Shown: positions 10,680-23,223, numbered from the stretch's first letter. The stretch: DNA of 64,000 bases from Clostridium sp. (GCA_022010015.1 CP091735.1:558001-622000), one strand, 5' to 3'. The notes: generated by a model from the letters alone, not told the origin. Translations and numbers: made by a program.

Positions 10680-13085
10680 GTGATTCTACCATCTTAATTT
10701 TCTTTATTCTTCTAATAAATAATAGATCAACCAACATTGAAAAAATAATTGTAAATAAAAATGAGAGTAAATATCTTACAAATGATGCATCAGCAACATA
10801 ATACATTCCATTTGAAGAAATATTTTTAACAATAAAGCCTAATAGCAGTCTGCCAAGACCAAGACCTAAAAATGTGCCTATTATCGTCATAATAAGTGTT
10901 TCACGATAAATATACATTGCAGCCTCACTTGGTAAATATCCAAGTACCTTTAGTGTAGCAATTTCTTTAATTCTTTCATTAATATTAATATTGGTAAGGT
11001 TATAAATAACAATCACTGCTAAAGCAAGTGAGCATATCACAACAACTATAACAATATAATTAATTGTATCCATCATTGATGAATACATTTTTTTTGTTTG
11101 GGCTACAAGCTCAACACTACTTATTAAGCCATTTTGTAATAAGCCTTTAGTTAATTCATCAGTATCAATATTGGTTAGGTCATATTTAACATACATAGTA
11201 TTCTTATTTATATTTGTATCACCAATATAAATATAGTTATTTAAATAATTATCAAAAAAATGCCTGTTATAACCTTTGGAAATTGATTTATCATTAACCT
11301 TAAATTTAATAGTATCGCCAATCTTTAATTTATTATTTTTTTAGCAATTTGCTTACTAATAAAAAAACTGACTCATTTGTAAATTTCAATAATTTCTTCT
11401 TATCTTTAAAATTAATAAAGCTGTTAATTTCTTCATTTGTATATACAATCATTGAGGCCATACCATTATTTATAACCTCACCACTATATTCATCAGCATA
11501 TGTATATTTAGTAAAGCCAAAGCTTTGATTAGAATAATTATTATTTAGCTTTAAAGAAATATCATAATTAAAAATCTCACCATATTGTTTATTTGCAATA
11601 TTAAGTGATGGCTTAATTGTAAGAGCACAAAGTAGTAATGCACTACAGCCACCAACACCTAAAATCATCACAAAGAAATTCTTTTTTTATATCTAAAAAA
11701 ACATTTCTAATACTAGATTTAAATTTAAATTTTAGATGCTTCCAAATAAAAACCAACCCTTTCTAATAATATTCTCTTACCAGGTTTAGGGGCCAAAGGA
11801 GCAAGAAGCATATTAGGCTTTTCCTTAAGTGTTTTATTACAAACATAAATTGTTACTGATAAAATAACAACAAGCATTGTAAGAACTGATGGGAAAATAT
11901 ATTCTGCACAAAAATAATATTTTTATATTTAGGAATAAAATAAATGGTTGAATAGGAATAAATAACAATATAAGGTAGAATAAAAAAATACCAAGTAGAG
12001 TTCCAATGATCCCACCAATACCGCAGGCAATCAAAACATAAATAATATATTTTTATAAGAATTGTTTTTTTACTATAACCAAGCGATCTTAAGCAGCCTA
12101 TACTGCTTCTATCCTCACTTACCATTCTAGTTATAGTTGTTAAAGAAACTAAAGAAGCAATTAAAAAAAGAAAAAAATATTGGAAACACTAAAGAAATCT
12201 TTTTTAACCATATCAATTTTTTTGACTATATGATAAATAGCTAAAATTACTATTTCTAGTTAAATTATAAAAAAATTAGCCATATTTACAAAGCTGTTTA
12301 TTTCTTCCTCGCTATAACCATAAATCATCATATTATGTTTAATATTAAGAATTCTTTGATTAAATATTTCATTTATATAAATATTTAGTTTATTTATATC
12401 CTCATTAAGAAGCTTATCATATTTTTTTACTAAAAGGTATTTAGCTTTGTTAAATTATAAAAAAATTCACATTAATATCACTAAATTCACTAGTATCCTC
12501 ATAAATATACATTATAATTTCTAGCTTACCACTTCCAACATTAACCACTTCTCTTTCAAAGGCGATATAGGCTGGGCTAGCAACTATACCAACAACATTA
12601 TAGGTAACTTCATTATAAATAATATCTTCACCAATTTTTTTATATCCAGTAAAAACACCATTACTTCTTTCAACTACACATTCATTAGCATTTTTTTAGG
12701 CAATCTTCCTTCTATTAGCTCAAGCTTATCTGTTGTAGCATATTCCATTCCTGTATTAATTAATCTAGTGGTATATTCACCACTATTATAATTTGTAAGC
12801 AAATCATAGGAAGAATAACCCTCAACAATTGCCTCATCACGTAAGGACTCTCTTAATTTAATTACATCATCCTTACTAAAGCCAATCGTACTTTTAATAT
12901 CAACATCATGAAAGGCCATTTTATCATAATAGTTATCCATTGTAGCCCTTAAATCAGGATTACTAGACATAAGACCAACTAAAAAACTTACACCTAAGGC
13001 AACAATAGCCATTATTGCAACAAGCTTAGAAATATTTTTTTCTTAATATCTGTTTCTAATTGATTTTTTTATAAGCACTTTTCAT
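10663..13085 (-). CDS. ABC transporter permease, FtsX/MacB type
   Basis: Large permease of about 800 residues with an N-terminal helix ([13 protein letters not shown]), an extracellular domain and two FtsX domains. The first is around [20 protein letters not shown], the second around [20 protein letters not shown] with four C-terminal helices. Such permeases with their ATPase move lipids, lipoproteins or antimicrobial peptides, or signal to cell-wall hydrolases. The ATPase gene lies 5 bases upstream (TGA TAA AG ATG), so they form one operon. Breaks at 13031 and 13065 (7-base runs) hide the true N-terminus [20 protein letters not shown]; more occur near 12695, 12440-12470, 12230, 12170, 11915-11985, 11690 and 11340. 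Confidence 0.88.
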
Positions 13086-13090
13086 CTTTA

Positions 13091-13807
13091 TCACCACTCA
13101 ATTTCTGATATTGGCGTAGGATTTTCATTATATTCTTCTTTTTACAATGGTTCCGTTTTTTTAAATAAAGCACATGATCAGCCATTGGAGCAATTGCTAA
13201 ATTATGCGTAATAACAATCACTGTTTGATTATTAAGCTTAGCACTATCATATAAAAGCTGTAATATTTGCTTACCAGTCTCATAATCAAGAGCTCCTGTT
13301 GGTTCATCACAAAGTAAAATCTTGGGATTTTTGGCAAGTGCACGAGCAATACTTACACGCTGCTGCTCACCACCACTTAATTGAGCCGGAAAATTATTCA
13401 TTCTATTTTCCAAACCAACGGCCTTTAAAACCTCAATAGGATTAAGTGGATTTTTTTGCATATTTCAATAGCTATCTCAATATTTTTCTAAAGCTGTAAT
13501 ATTAGGCATTAAATTATAAAATTGAAAAAAACAAAGCCAACATCATAACGTCGAAAAAAAGAGTTAATTTTTTTATCATTATATTCTTCAATATGCTTTC
13601 CATCAACAATAATGCTTCCTGATGTAGGTGACTCCATTCCTCCAAGTAAATTTAATAATGTTGTTTTACCAGCGCCGCTTGGACCAACAATAACACAAAA
13701 TTCATTTTTTTATTTATATTTAAATTAATATTATTATTGGCATAGATTTTTATTATCCGCAACCTCATATATTTTGCTTACATTTTTTTAAATTCAACAT
13801 AACTCAT
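13091..13807 (-). CDS. ABC transporter ATP-binding protein (LolD/MacB type)
   Basis: Drives the FtsX-type permease encoded just downstream. Walker A reads [16 protein letters not shown], the signature [15 protein letters not shown], Walker [13 protein letters not shown], and the switch His is in ITHNLA. Restored length is about 236 residues, as usual for this class. The C-terminus becomes [20 protein letters not shown] when a 5-base run near 13142 is read as 4 and the 7-base run at 13154 as 5; without this the frame runs falsely into the permease gene. Other breaks at 13455-13460, 13528, 13560, 13706 and 13786. Confidence 0.92.
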
Positions 13808-13811
13808 AACA

Positions 13812-15152
13812 TCACTTCCCTAAACAAAATTTTGAAAACAAAGAATCAATTAATTCATCATCATAGGCTTCACCAGTAATTTCTCCAAGTAAGTCAAAGG
13901 CATCCTTAATATCTATTTCAATTAAAGAGGAATCAAGTGTTTCTAAACAGCCATCTTTTGCATTATTTAAAGACTCTAAAGCTTTTTTTCATTAAGCTAA
14001 TGTGTCTAGAATTAGCTAAATAATTATTATCAATGGGATTAAATTCATTGATATGTACCATTTGCTCTATTCTTTCCTCTAGCTTTGCCATTCCTTCTTT
14101 ATTGGAGGTAGAAATACCAATCATCTCCTCATCCATTTTAAATGCTGGATTAAGGTCAATCTTATTATAAATAATAATTCTTTTCTTAGCCTTTGTTTCC
14201 TCTAAAAATTTTATAATCATAATCGTCAAGTGGTCTACTACTATCTAATACTACAAAGACAATATCAGCCTCATTCATTGCCTTAATCGATCTTTTGATA
14301 CCAATTTGCTCAACAAAATCATCACTATTTCTAATTCCTGCAGTATCAATAAAGCGAAGAGTTACATTATTAAGGCTAAGCTCACCCTCAACCATATCTC
14401 TTGTTGTACCCTCGATACTAGAAACAATTGCCTTATCCTCATCTAAAAGCATATTTAAAAGACTAGATTTACCAACATTTGGCTTACCAACAATTGCTAC
14501 CTTAATACCCTCTCTTACAATTTTTGCTACTCTTGAATTATTTAAGATATCCTTCATTTTTTTCAATAAGCAAATCAACCTTTGGCATAATATTATGGTA
14601 ATCCATAGTTATTGCATCCTCATATTCTGGATAATCAATATTCACCTCAATAGAGGCTAGAATATTTAAAATTTCCTCACGAAGCTTTTTGAATCATTTT
14701 TTTAGTATGACTATGAAGACTACCCTCTGCCGCTTTCAAAGCCATTTTATTGCTGGCAGCTATTATATCCATAATTGCTTCACTTTGTGTTAAATCAATT
14801 TTATGATTTAAAAAAAGCTCTTTTACTAAATTCACCAGGCTCCGCCATTCTAAATCCCGCATCAAGTAAGGTCTCTAAAACTAAATTGGTAACTAAAATA
14901 CCACCATGACAGCTAATCTCGCAGCAATCCTCACCATCAAAGGAATGAGGAGCTTTAAAGACACTTACTAAAAACCTCATCAATTATCTCACCATTATTA
15001 ACGATATTACCATAGCTTATGGTATAGCCTTCTCTTTTTAGCTTTCTATCAAATACCATTTCCACTAAATTAATAGAATCAGGACCACTAGCTCTTATTA
15101 CACTAATTGCACCACTTCCATACGGAGTGGCTATTGCTACTATATTATCCAT
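13812..15152 (-). CDS. mnmE: tRNA modification GTPase MnmE
   Basis: With MnmG it installs the carboxymethylaminomethyl group on U34 of certain tRNAs. Formyl-tetrahydrofolate-binding N-domain ([20 protein letters not shown]), helical domain, then the G domain: GKPNVGKSS (G1), GTTRD (G2), DTAG (G3) and NKID (G4). The C-terminus ends FCLGK with the conserved cysteine. Restored length is about 446 residues, normal. Start at 15152 follows GGAGG. Breaks at 14965, 14816, 14697, 14558, 14215 and 13985, all at A/T runs. The yggS stop lies 2 bases ahead of the start, and the ABC ATPase begins 5 bases after the stop. Confidence 0.95.
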
Positions 15153-15153
15153 A

Positions 15154-15770
15154 TTAATCCTCCATAAACAAAATACTACCAAGCCTTACATAGGTAGGCT
15201 TAAAGCATAATGCTTCTTCATAGTCAGATGACATACCAAATGATGTCATCGGTAAATTATATTTATTTGATAATTCACTTATTTCTTTTAAAATAAGCCA
15301 TTTTTTTCCTGGTGAGATAATCCATTTTTTAAAATGGTCATCAAGCCAACAATTCTAACCATAGAATATTTTTTTGCTTCAGTAAGAAATTCTTCCAGCT
15401 CATATGGCTTTATTCCAAACTTATTTTCATCATTGGAAATGTTCACCTCAATAAAGCAATTAAGCGGCTTTTTACAATACCTCTCAATATATTCTAATAA
15501 TAAAACACTATCTAAGGAATGTAGATAATCAATCTTTCCTAAAACATATTTGGCCTTATTTCTTTGAAGATGACCTATGAAATGCCAGGTAATATTATAG
15601 CCATTTAATACGTTATATTTACCAAGAAAGCTGTCAACTCTATTTTCTCCAAAATCATGGATACCTAGGTTATAAAGCCTAATCATACTAGATATATCAG
15701 CATATTTACTCGCTGCAATTATTTTACTATCCTTGGCCTTTAAAATTAAATTCCTTACCTTATTTTTCAT
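15154..15770 (-). CDS. YggS-family PLP-binding protein
   Basis: Pyridoxal phosphate homeostasis protein of the YggS/PROSC family, an alanine-racemase-like barrel without catalysis. The PLP lysine is in IIAASKYAD (residue about 21). The family motifs DFGENRVD and WHFIGHLQRNKAKY are present, and the phosphate-binding end reads SFGMSSDYEEAL. About 204 residues, slightly short because the N-terminal helix is reduced. Break near 15300 (7-base run). The stop is 2 bases ahead of the mnmE start. Confidence 0.9.
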
Positions 15771-15800
15771 TCATTTAACTCACCATCCTCATTATAGCAT

Positions 15801-16486
15801 TTATTTATTATATTCTTCAATTAATTTGATGAAATCATTATTTATTTTTTTCATCCTCTATTATATCATTAAATTTAAAAAAATGTTATCCTCACATTCA
15901 CCACAAATATCCATACCAATTACTTTATTATTAATTAGCATTTCCTTTTAAATCATTTTAAAATATCAATCTCCTGATATTCACCTTGATCCCAATTTGT
16001 ATTAATAATATTTTTTTAGCCATAATATCCTTATCAATAGAAATATAAATAGGTAATTCAAATTTAGTCAAATCTATCTTTTTACAAATAGTAATTTTAT
16101 CATCGTTATATCTACTATCAGGACCTATAATAATAATTCTTTTTAAGATTCTTATTTTCTTTAACATAATTAATCCAATTACCACAGGTTAGGGCATTAA
16201 AGCCATCATCCTGCATATCAGTATGATGATCCATAACTATTAAAATAAAAAGGAAAAGAAATCAAATCACAAAATAACTTAGTCAAATAATGATAATCAC
16301 CAGAATCAATAAAATGAATAGCATTAAGATCATCTTCTTTTAATAGCCTTAAAAAAAGATCGCTATTGGCTAAAATGCATTCTGTACCATATAATCTAGA
16401 TAGATCAATAAACTTATTTTTTTCTATAAATTTTTTTCTTCATTATAAATATTTGTAAAATTATAAACAATAACCTTATTATTCAT
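15801..16486 (-). CDS. Arginase-family protein
   Basis: Restored product of about 225 residues with manganese-site signatures of the ureohydrolase fold: FIDSGDYHYLTK, DHHTDMQDDGFNALTCG, then ISIDKDI, and near the end VIGMDICGECEDN. It resembles the shortened arginase-like proteins common in Clostridia, whose substrate is unknown. I would not call it arginase or agmatinase. Breaks at about 15880, 15955, 16012, 16237, 16345, 16415 and 16430. The region 15801-15955 is the poorest, so the last third is less certain. Runs directly into yggS. Confidence 0.7.
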
Positions 16487-16516
16487 AGCTAATCACCAAT
16501 TAGATTATAGCACAAA

Positions 16517-16556
16517 AAATCCTCCATAAAAAAATATGGAGGAAATTTTTTTATTT
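16517..16556. terminator. Bidirectional terminator
   Basis: Stem CCTCCATA (16521-16528) with TATGGAGG (16535-16542), flanked by A and T runs. It ends the pectate lyase transcript on the minus strand. Confidence 0.8.
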
Positions 16557-18825
16557 ATTTAAGGAAACATAAAATACATTCATTTGGTCACCCTTAGTAA
16601 TTTCATACTCACCGCTTGTTAGCTTAATAGTTAAGATACCACTAGCATCTGTAACATTATTATTCTTATTAATTTTAATCTTCTTTATAGAAGCATCTGT
16701 AACTAAAACTAAGGTCATATCACAATCAATCTTAAATTTAATACTAGTTGATGACTCCATCTTTAAAGCCTTAGCTAAGGTCATATTATTATAAGTAATT
16801 GGATTAACATTAGCCTTCATATTACCAACAATAGTAAAGAATGAGCTACTTGTTCCATCCTCAAAATTATGAACAATATCAGAAGAAATAACTGGATCAC
16901 TTGGTGTTGGATTAACAGGATCTACAGGGCTTGAAGTCGCATTATCTACATACACAGCAATTATTTCATCATTATATTTAACTAGCGCTGCCTTTTAACT
17001 CAGGAATAACTACATAATTTTTGATCCTCAATATTATTATCGAAGCTCCATTTAAAATCACCACCATTAATACGACCAGCATATTTCATCGTATTTGCCT
17101 TAGCTTGCTCTGGTGAATCAGGTAGATATGAATACATCAAATTAGTATCAGTATCAAAATTGTTATAGCTTGAGCCACCCTTTAGGGCAACAACACTCTC
17201 AGGTACTTTTTCATCACGGCTTTCTACAACATAAGCATCAAAGCTTGTTGCTGAATCCTTTTGGCTAACAAATGAAACCTTATTTGCATCAAAAAAACAT
17301 TGTTGAAGGCTTTGATAATTCCACCAGCCTCACCACTAAAGGTTCCCTCACCCATTGCATCCGTTCCTTGACCAGAAATCATCATAGGTCTTAAATTAGA
17401 TGTTGATCTAAAATAATTATTTTCAACAAAAGCAGAGCCACCCATAGTCATTCCTACACCATATTTAGCATTACCATCAAAATAGTTATTATATATATGA
17501 ACACTACAGGTTCTAATACGTGGATGACGAGAATCAGAATGATCATACCAATTATGATGATAGGTAATATAATTAGTTGTTTCCTCATCCTTCATTCCTT
17601 GAAGATTACATTTTCCATTATCCCAAAAGTGATTATAGGAATGAGTTATATATGATGATTTCTTAGTATCTAGTGCGCCATCTCCCTTAACCTGATCAGC
17701 GTCACTTCCAGCATCACCATAAAACATATCACAATTATGAACCCAAATATGATCAGCACCCTGTTGAATACCAACATTGTCACCTTCACCACTATTGCAA
17801 TTCATAAATCCTAAATTTCTAATTTCAACATTAGATGAATTCTTAATTCTAATACCAAAGCCATTTAAGGTAGTATCCTCACCACTTCCCTCAATTGTAA
17901 TACCACAGGTTATACCATCAATTAATAAATCACCCTTCTCTAAAACACTAGGGTCAGTAATATTACCAATTAAGCGAATACAAAGTGGAGTATTCTGCTT
18001 TTTGGCTCCATCAATAATATTTTGAAGACCAACACATGAAGCACCATTAATAGTTGCAGTAACAGTATCCTTATTACTATTTGCTACATAAACAACAATA
18101 GCATTATCCTTTAAGGAACCATCATCATTATAAGCTCCTGATGATGTATTGGTTGTAACCTTTGTCGTTGCACCAGTTCCTTTTACAAAGCCAAAGCCAC
18201 TTCGATCATAAGCTTTAACATTAACCTTATAGCTAGCTGAAGCATTTCCTAAATCCTCATTATTATCAATTACAGGAATAACCTTTACCTCATAGCTACC
18301 TTCACTAAGTCCCACAATATCACTACGATAATAATCACTATATTTTCTTGTTAGACTTTGATGTGCAAGCTTAAAGCTAGCATCTCCATCCTTCTTATAA
18401 TAAACATTATATTTAGATGCATTACTAAATTCCTGCCATTTAATAATACAAGATTCTAAATTACCACTAGCATCTACTACCTTTATTCCTTTTTCACCTT
18501 CAATTGTAGTTGAGCTTGATGAACTACTAGATGAGCTTGAACTATTAAAACTCGAACTACTACTAGAATTTATACTTGAACTACTAGATGAGCTTGCACT
18601 ACTGCTTGAGTTTGAACTATTAGAACTCGAACTACTACTAGAATTTATACTTGAGCTGCTACTTGATATCACATCATTCTTACTAGATGAAGCACTACTA
18701 GTACTTTCACCAATACTTGTAATAGAACTAGCATTCTTACTACTTTCCTTATTGTCAGCACATGATGCTACACTAATCATTGCCATAGTCATTATAGCAA
18801 TTCCTGTTATTTTTTTTCTTTTCAT
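16551..18825 (-). CDS. Secreted Ser-rich lipoprotein, pectate lyase family 1
   Basis: Cleaves pectate by beta elimination outside the cell. The signal peptide MKRKKITGIAIMTMAMISVA ends in a lipobox (VASC). A Ser-rich linker covers residues about 30-105. A fibronectin-III-like domain (KWQEFSNASKYNVYYKKDGD) comes next. The PL1 parallel beta-helix carries DHIWVHNCDMFYGDAGSD, GALDTKKSSYITHS and HHNWYDHSDSRHPRIR, whose Arg is the usual catalytic base. A C-terminal beta domain (VHNFEDGTSSSFFTIVGNMK) may bind carbohydrate. Breaks at 17286-17292 (7 A, 5 expected) and near 16990-17010 separate the C-terminal part. The serine runs repeat one SSSSxNSS pattern. Monocistronic. Restored length is about 755 residues. 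Confidence 0.92.
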
Positions 18826-18925
18826 TTTCTTTTCCTCTTCTTTTAATACCTAAATACATTCTACATTATAATTAAATTTAAATCAATGAAATGCATGTGA
18901 AATATGTCATTAATTGTCACTTTTA

Positions 18926-18954
18926 TTGACAACCGACCGTTCGGTTTGTATAAT
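18926..18954 (+). promoter_or_regulatory. Promoter with TetR operator in the spacer
   Basis: TTGACA (18926-18931) and TATAAT (18949-18954) are both perfect and separated by 17 bases. The spacer holds the inverted repeat AACCGA / TCGGTT (18931-18936 and 18941-18946), of the form used by many TetR-family repressors. Bound repressor would cover the whole promoter, so the TetR gene that starts at 18971 very likely represses itself and the gene behind it. Confidence 0.85.
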
Positions 18955-18970
18955 AGAAGTGGTGATAATA

Positions 18971-19578
18971 ATGAACACAAAAGAAAAAATTTTAGATGCA
19001 GCATTGATGCTAGTAGCTAAATATGGAACAAATAAAACCTCAATGGCCTTAATTGCTGAAAAATCAGGTATAGCTAAGGCTAGCTTATATCATTATTACA
19101 AATCAAAGGATGAGCTTTTATCAGATATGTACCATAATGCTAGAAAAAAATAAGCGTTAATTTACCAAAAAAATGAATTTTTAATAATGAACCAATAGCA
19201 ATTTTAAAGGAATGCTTTAAAAAAATTATTTGTTATTATGTGAAAACGAAAAAAATGAAACAAATATTTATGATAATAGAATCAGAAAAAAATTTATAAG
19301 CGATATTGCTAAAGCATTATATAAAGAAGAAACTAACGAGGTTATCAACAAAAAAATGAGCTTCTTTTTTTAATAAATTGTTTCCAAATTTAAATGCTAA
19401 TGATATTAAAGCTAAATCTCACATCTATTCATTATATGCACATGAATTAATCATTCTTTACATTTTAAATGAATATACCATAGATCAATGTCTAACCCTT
19501 ATTGACAATTTTATTAATAGCTTAAATTTAAGAGGTAATAAAAAAATGAATAATGAAGCCAAAACAAAAAAAGATTAA
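18971..19578 (+). CDS. TetR-family regulator, autoregulated
   Basis: N-terminal helix-turn-helix (TSMALIAEKSGIAKASLYHYYKSKDELL, residues about 22-49) and an all-helical ligand domain ending in LTLIDNFINSLNLRG. About 200 residues after correcting runs near 19145, 19170, 19225, 19290, 19350 and 19368. It lies behind a strong promoter with an embedded palindrome and directly in front of a membrane-flavodoxin gene, which is probably its target. A plausible signal is oxidative or quinone stress, but that is inference. Confidence 0.85.
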
Positions 19579-20451
19579 ATGTCACAAAATATATTTTTAA
19601 TAGCTATTGAAGCCTTCATTGCCATTGGAGCATTATATGGTGGTATCATGATGCTTTTAGATCCTAGTGGTAAAATGCTAGGTATGGATAATCTCCTTCC
19701 CTATTTTATGTTGTTGCCATTTGCTGATATTTTTATTTAAAGATTATCTATTTTTCAGGCATTATGCTAATAATTGTTAATGGTATAACAAACATAATTG
19801 CCATAATATTTTTTTAATTATGAAAAAAAGCATCAAGGCTTCTATTTAGGTGCTATCTTTGGCTTAACGCTAGTACTTTGGATATGTATTCAATTTTATA
19901 TGTTTCCTCTAAATGCCTTGGACATAATATTTTTTTCATTAGGCTTAATTCAATTACTTATTGGTATTACATCAATAATTTTTTTATAAGCAAACAAGAT
20001 TTATTTTTTTAATGAAAATGATTATATAAACATTAGCCAAAGCTCTAATACCATAGTTTCTTTTATATTTTTCAAGAATGGGGTATGCTAAAAAGCTAGC
20101 CTATGAAATAGCTAATCAAAGCAATTATCAAATAAAAAGAATTAACAGTTTTTTGAGCATACAAAAGAACACCAGTGGCTTTTTGGTGGTGTGGTAGATA
20201 TGCAATGCATAAATGGCAAATGAATATCACAAATTGTCCTGATTTAAATTTATATGATAAAATAATTATTGTTGGTCAAATTTGGTGCTTTAAAATATCA
20301 GCACCAATTAGAAATCTACTAATAAAAAAACAAAGATAAATTTAAAAAAATAAATCAATAGAATTAAACATTCTTCATTTCAATAAGACAATTCCTCATA
20401 ATGCAATAAAAAGAAATAAATAGCATTGTAGGAACTAATACTAAAAATTAA
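19579..20451 (+). CDS. Membrane protein fused to a flavodoxin domain (restored)
   Basis: The first part, MSQNIFLIAIEAFIAIGALY, continues with four membrane helices (SGIMLIIVNGITNIIAIIL, GLTLVLWICIQFYMF, LDIIFFILGLIQLLIGI). After about 150 residues a flavodoxin-like domain follows: TIVSFIFSRMGYAKKLAYEI (FMN phosphate loop position), GFWWCGRYAMHKWQM and DKIIIVGQIWCF. The joint needs one 7-base T run (20005-20012) read as 6, so one gene or two coupled genes are both possible. The TTAAATG start lies within 3 bases of the TetR stop. Likely a membrane-bound redox protein. Restored length is about 285 residues. Confidence 0.65.
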
Positions 20452-20620
20452 TTCGTATATCTGCAAATATGGGGAATATAAAAAAACGGCTTAATTACGC
20501 AAATTAAATATAATTATAACTTATAATATAATACAATAAAAATATATTTTTATCAAAGTTAATTTCTTATATAAACATACTATTTTTTTCAATAAGTTAT
20601 ATGCATTATTTTAACAAATC

Positions 20621-20679
20621 TTTAAGAAATTCAGAGCGACTTTTTCAAGATTTTTTTAAGAAATTTAGAGCGACTTTTT
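20621..20679 (+). repeat. Two tandem copies of a 25-base repeat in a 370-base gene-free stretch
   Basis: The unit TTTAAGAAATTCAGAGCGAC plus a T run occurs at 20621-20645 and, with one change, at 20655-20679. The gene-free stretch 20452-20825 holds otherwise only AT-rich DNA and a hairpin AACATAAGC / GCTTATGTT (about 20760-20801) that could terminate the recombinase fragment on the minus strand. Being beside a recombinase remnant, the repeats could be old attachment or core sites. Confidence 0.5.
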
Positions 20680-20825
20680 TTATCACAAAAAGTAATATTA
20701 ATGTATTTTAACACTATATATTTTACAAAAAAAGTGCTAATAATTATAAATAATAAAAAAACATAAGCAGGCTATTTTTGCTTTAATAAGCGCTTATGTT
20801 TATAAATTAAAGAAATTTCAACATC

Positions 20826-21112
20826 TTATCGATGCATTTCTTCTTTTTGTTCCTTGTTAGGATGAACATAAAGACTAAGTGTTGTAGAAATATTAGAATG
20901 TCCTAATATGACACTAACGGTTTTGTAATCGCTATTTGATTCAATACATCTTGTAGCAAAGCTATGACGTAAACTATGAAATTTCAAATTTGGAATATCA
21001 AGTTTACGTATGGCATTACGCTTTATGCAATCAACTAGTTCTTGTGATTTAAAATGTTCACTTAAATCTTCAAACAATTCTGAAATCCAATAAAAGCTAT
21101 CTGGTGAATAAT
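20826..21112 (-). pseudogene. Tyrosine recombinase, C-terminal remnant
   Basis: Only the catalytic end is left: FHSLRHSFATRCIE (the H-x-x-R pair), VILGHSNISTTLSLYVHP (third His and the Tyr nucleophile, residue about 71 of the fragment) and a short basic tail. The N-terminal arm and core domains and the first catalytic Arg are absent. Upstream, the sequence passes at 21119 into an unrelated membrane protein, so this is a true truncation, not a run-length error. It resembles integrases of conjugative or phage elements. Confidence 0.8.
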
Positions 21113-21118
21113 AGTTGT

Positions 21119-23098
21119 CTATGATTTTTCTTCAGTCAAAATATCGTTTTGAGTTTCAATTTTTCTTTCTTCTTTTTTTATAGTATATACTACTGGTATA
21201 CCTACAAGTAATATTACACCTAAGCTAAATGTGTATTTAGCCATTCTTGAAAGCTTTGTTCCTACATATTTAATAGTAACATCACCAGACTTATCAGTTT
21301 TAAAGCCAACATAGCCTTCACTACAAAAAAATAATCAAGATTTGTTATTTCATCATTAGAATTAATTCTGATTTGATAACCTAAATAATAAATTCTTGGA
21401 ATTTCAATTATTGATAATTCGTCTGCTTCTATATGGAAGGTTATTGAATCAGTATTATATTGATAATTAGTTATGGTTGCCTTACCATCCTTAATACCAG
21501 CCATTAAAATCTTTTTCATCAGTTTTTTTGTATATAGTATTATACCATCTCCACCAAAAATTACTTTTAGGTCCCTCTAAAAATATTTTAGGAAAATATT
21601 CAAGCTGCCATCCTGCTGAATATACATAATAGGTATCCTCAATATCTATTTGAATATCACTAGATGTTTCATAAGCACTTGAGTTTAAAGGCCTAATTAT
21701 CATAATTGTAGCACTAGCAAAAAAATTGCGCCTACAGCCTTTACAAATATATCATTTCGCTTATAACGTAAGATATTAAATAATAAACAAGCAAGTAAAC
21801 CTAAAAAAAGAAGCCTACAAATACCCATAATCGCCAAGCAAATTGAATTGTATAGAAAAAAACTTAGGCATTATTTTTCCATAATGATTTATTCATAGTT
21901 AGAGTAAAGCTAAAAATTAATAGGAAGGTAATCGCAATAAGTAAAATTAATCTCAAGCTTTTTCTCTTTTTCTTTCTTAAGTGGAATAAATAAAATTAAT
22001 AACTCAAGTAAAAAAATGCAAGATAAAAACGCTAAAGAAAAAAATTATATAAACAAATAGTAAGAATTAATAAGCAAGTTGAAGAGCATCCACCTAAGGC
22101 TATACCAATAAAATAATATTTATTTTTGTTTAGAAGATAGCTTTTTTTATACAATAAATAACCGTAAATATAGTAATTGAAATTGCTATAAACCAATATA
22201 AATAAAGATCAAAGATGTCATTTACTCCAGCATATAAAAAGGCAATGCTTCTTTCTATTTCACCTGTAACATTATCAATATTAGTATTCATAGACTTAGC
22301 ATCAAAAATACGATAAATTCCTAAGGCTCTATGCTCAAGCATTGGGAATAATAGTGGCGATACTAATAATACCATAATTATAATACTAACTATAGCAGCA
22401 GCCCAAAAAAATATTTATCCTTAATTAATCTAATAATATCCTTAATATAAAAATAAAGCAAAGATAAAAAAACAAATGAGAAGGTATAAATTGCTGTTAT
22501 ATTATGAGTCATAAACACAAGCGCAACACCACAAATTGTAATAAAAAACGGCTTCAATTCTATTTTTTTTATCTTTAAAATACTATAGATACCATTAAAT
22601 ACTAAAGGAATAAAAGCCATAGCGATTGTTTCTGCAAAAGCATTTCTAATATAAATATCCGTATAGCGATAAGGAAAAAGCATATAAATACTAGCAGCTA
22701 TAAGCGCAGCAATTTTATTTTTAGTCATCTTTAATCCTAGATGATAGGTAAATATTCCACTAAGAAGAATTGATAAATAAATAGTAAGCTTCATTGCCTG
22801 AGTTAGACTAATTCCAAATGGTGATAAAATAAAAAGCAATTATTACCACAAAAAAATGCGATAAAAGGAGCATACATAAGCTTAACACCCATACCAAGGA
22901 AATGATTACATTCAAAATTAATGTAGTAATTGAAATCCTTATTTTTTAATGAATCAAATAAATCCTTTATTTGAGCAAAATGAAAATCATTATCATGACC
23001 AGCTATAAAGCCCTTATTACATAATACAATACAAGGAATTATACTTATTATTAAAATTAAAAAAATATGGTAGACACCTTTTTTTAAATTTTTTCCAT
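21119..23098 (-). CDS. Large polytopic membrane protein (PTPS-related / YfhO-like)
   Basis: Restored protein of about 650 residues with ten or more membrane helices. An N-terminal luminal motif AGHDNDFHFAQIKDLFDSL, as in GT-C type membrane glycosyltransferases and the 6-pyruvoyl-tetrahydropterin-synthase-related family, comes before LGMGVKLMYAPF. Then follow FRYTDIYIRNAFAE-like and VFMTHNITAIYTF motifs. A C-terminal beta-rich outside domain (TSSDIQIDIEDTYYVYSAGW) precedes a last helix. Likely a lipid-linked sugar transferase or a wall polymer modifier. Breaks at many runs, e.g. 22405, 22845, 23080 and 21510. Confidence 0.65.
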
Positions 23099-23223
23099 AC
23101 AGTTTGCTCCTTTAAAAAAATATAATTTAATTATACAACAAGAAAAAAATATATTTCAAGAAATTATCTTGTTAACAGCCTAGGATTGCTATATAATTTT
23201 AAATAAAGATGGAGGCAAAAATT

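Noticed and set aside
13069..13160. ABC ATPase reading through into the permease gene (C-terminus [19 protein letters not shown])
   Set aside because: Two runs read shorter give [16 protein letters not shown] and a stop 5 bases before the permease start, a normal operon junction.
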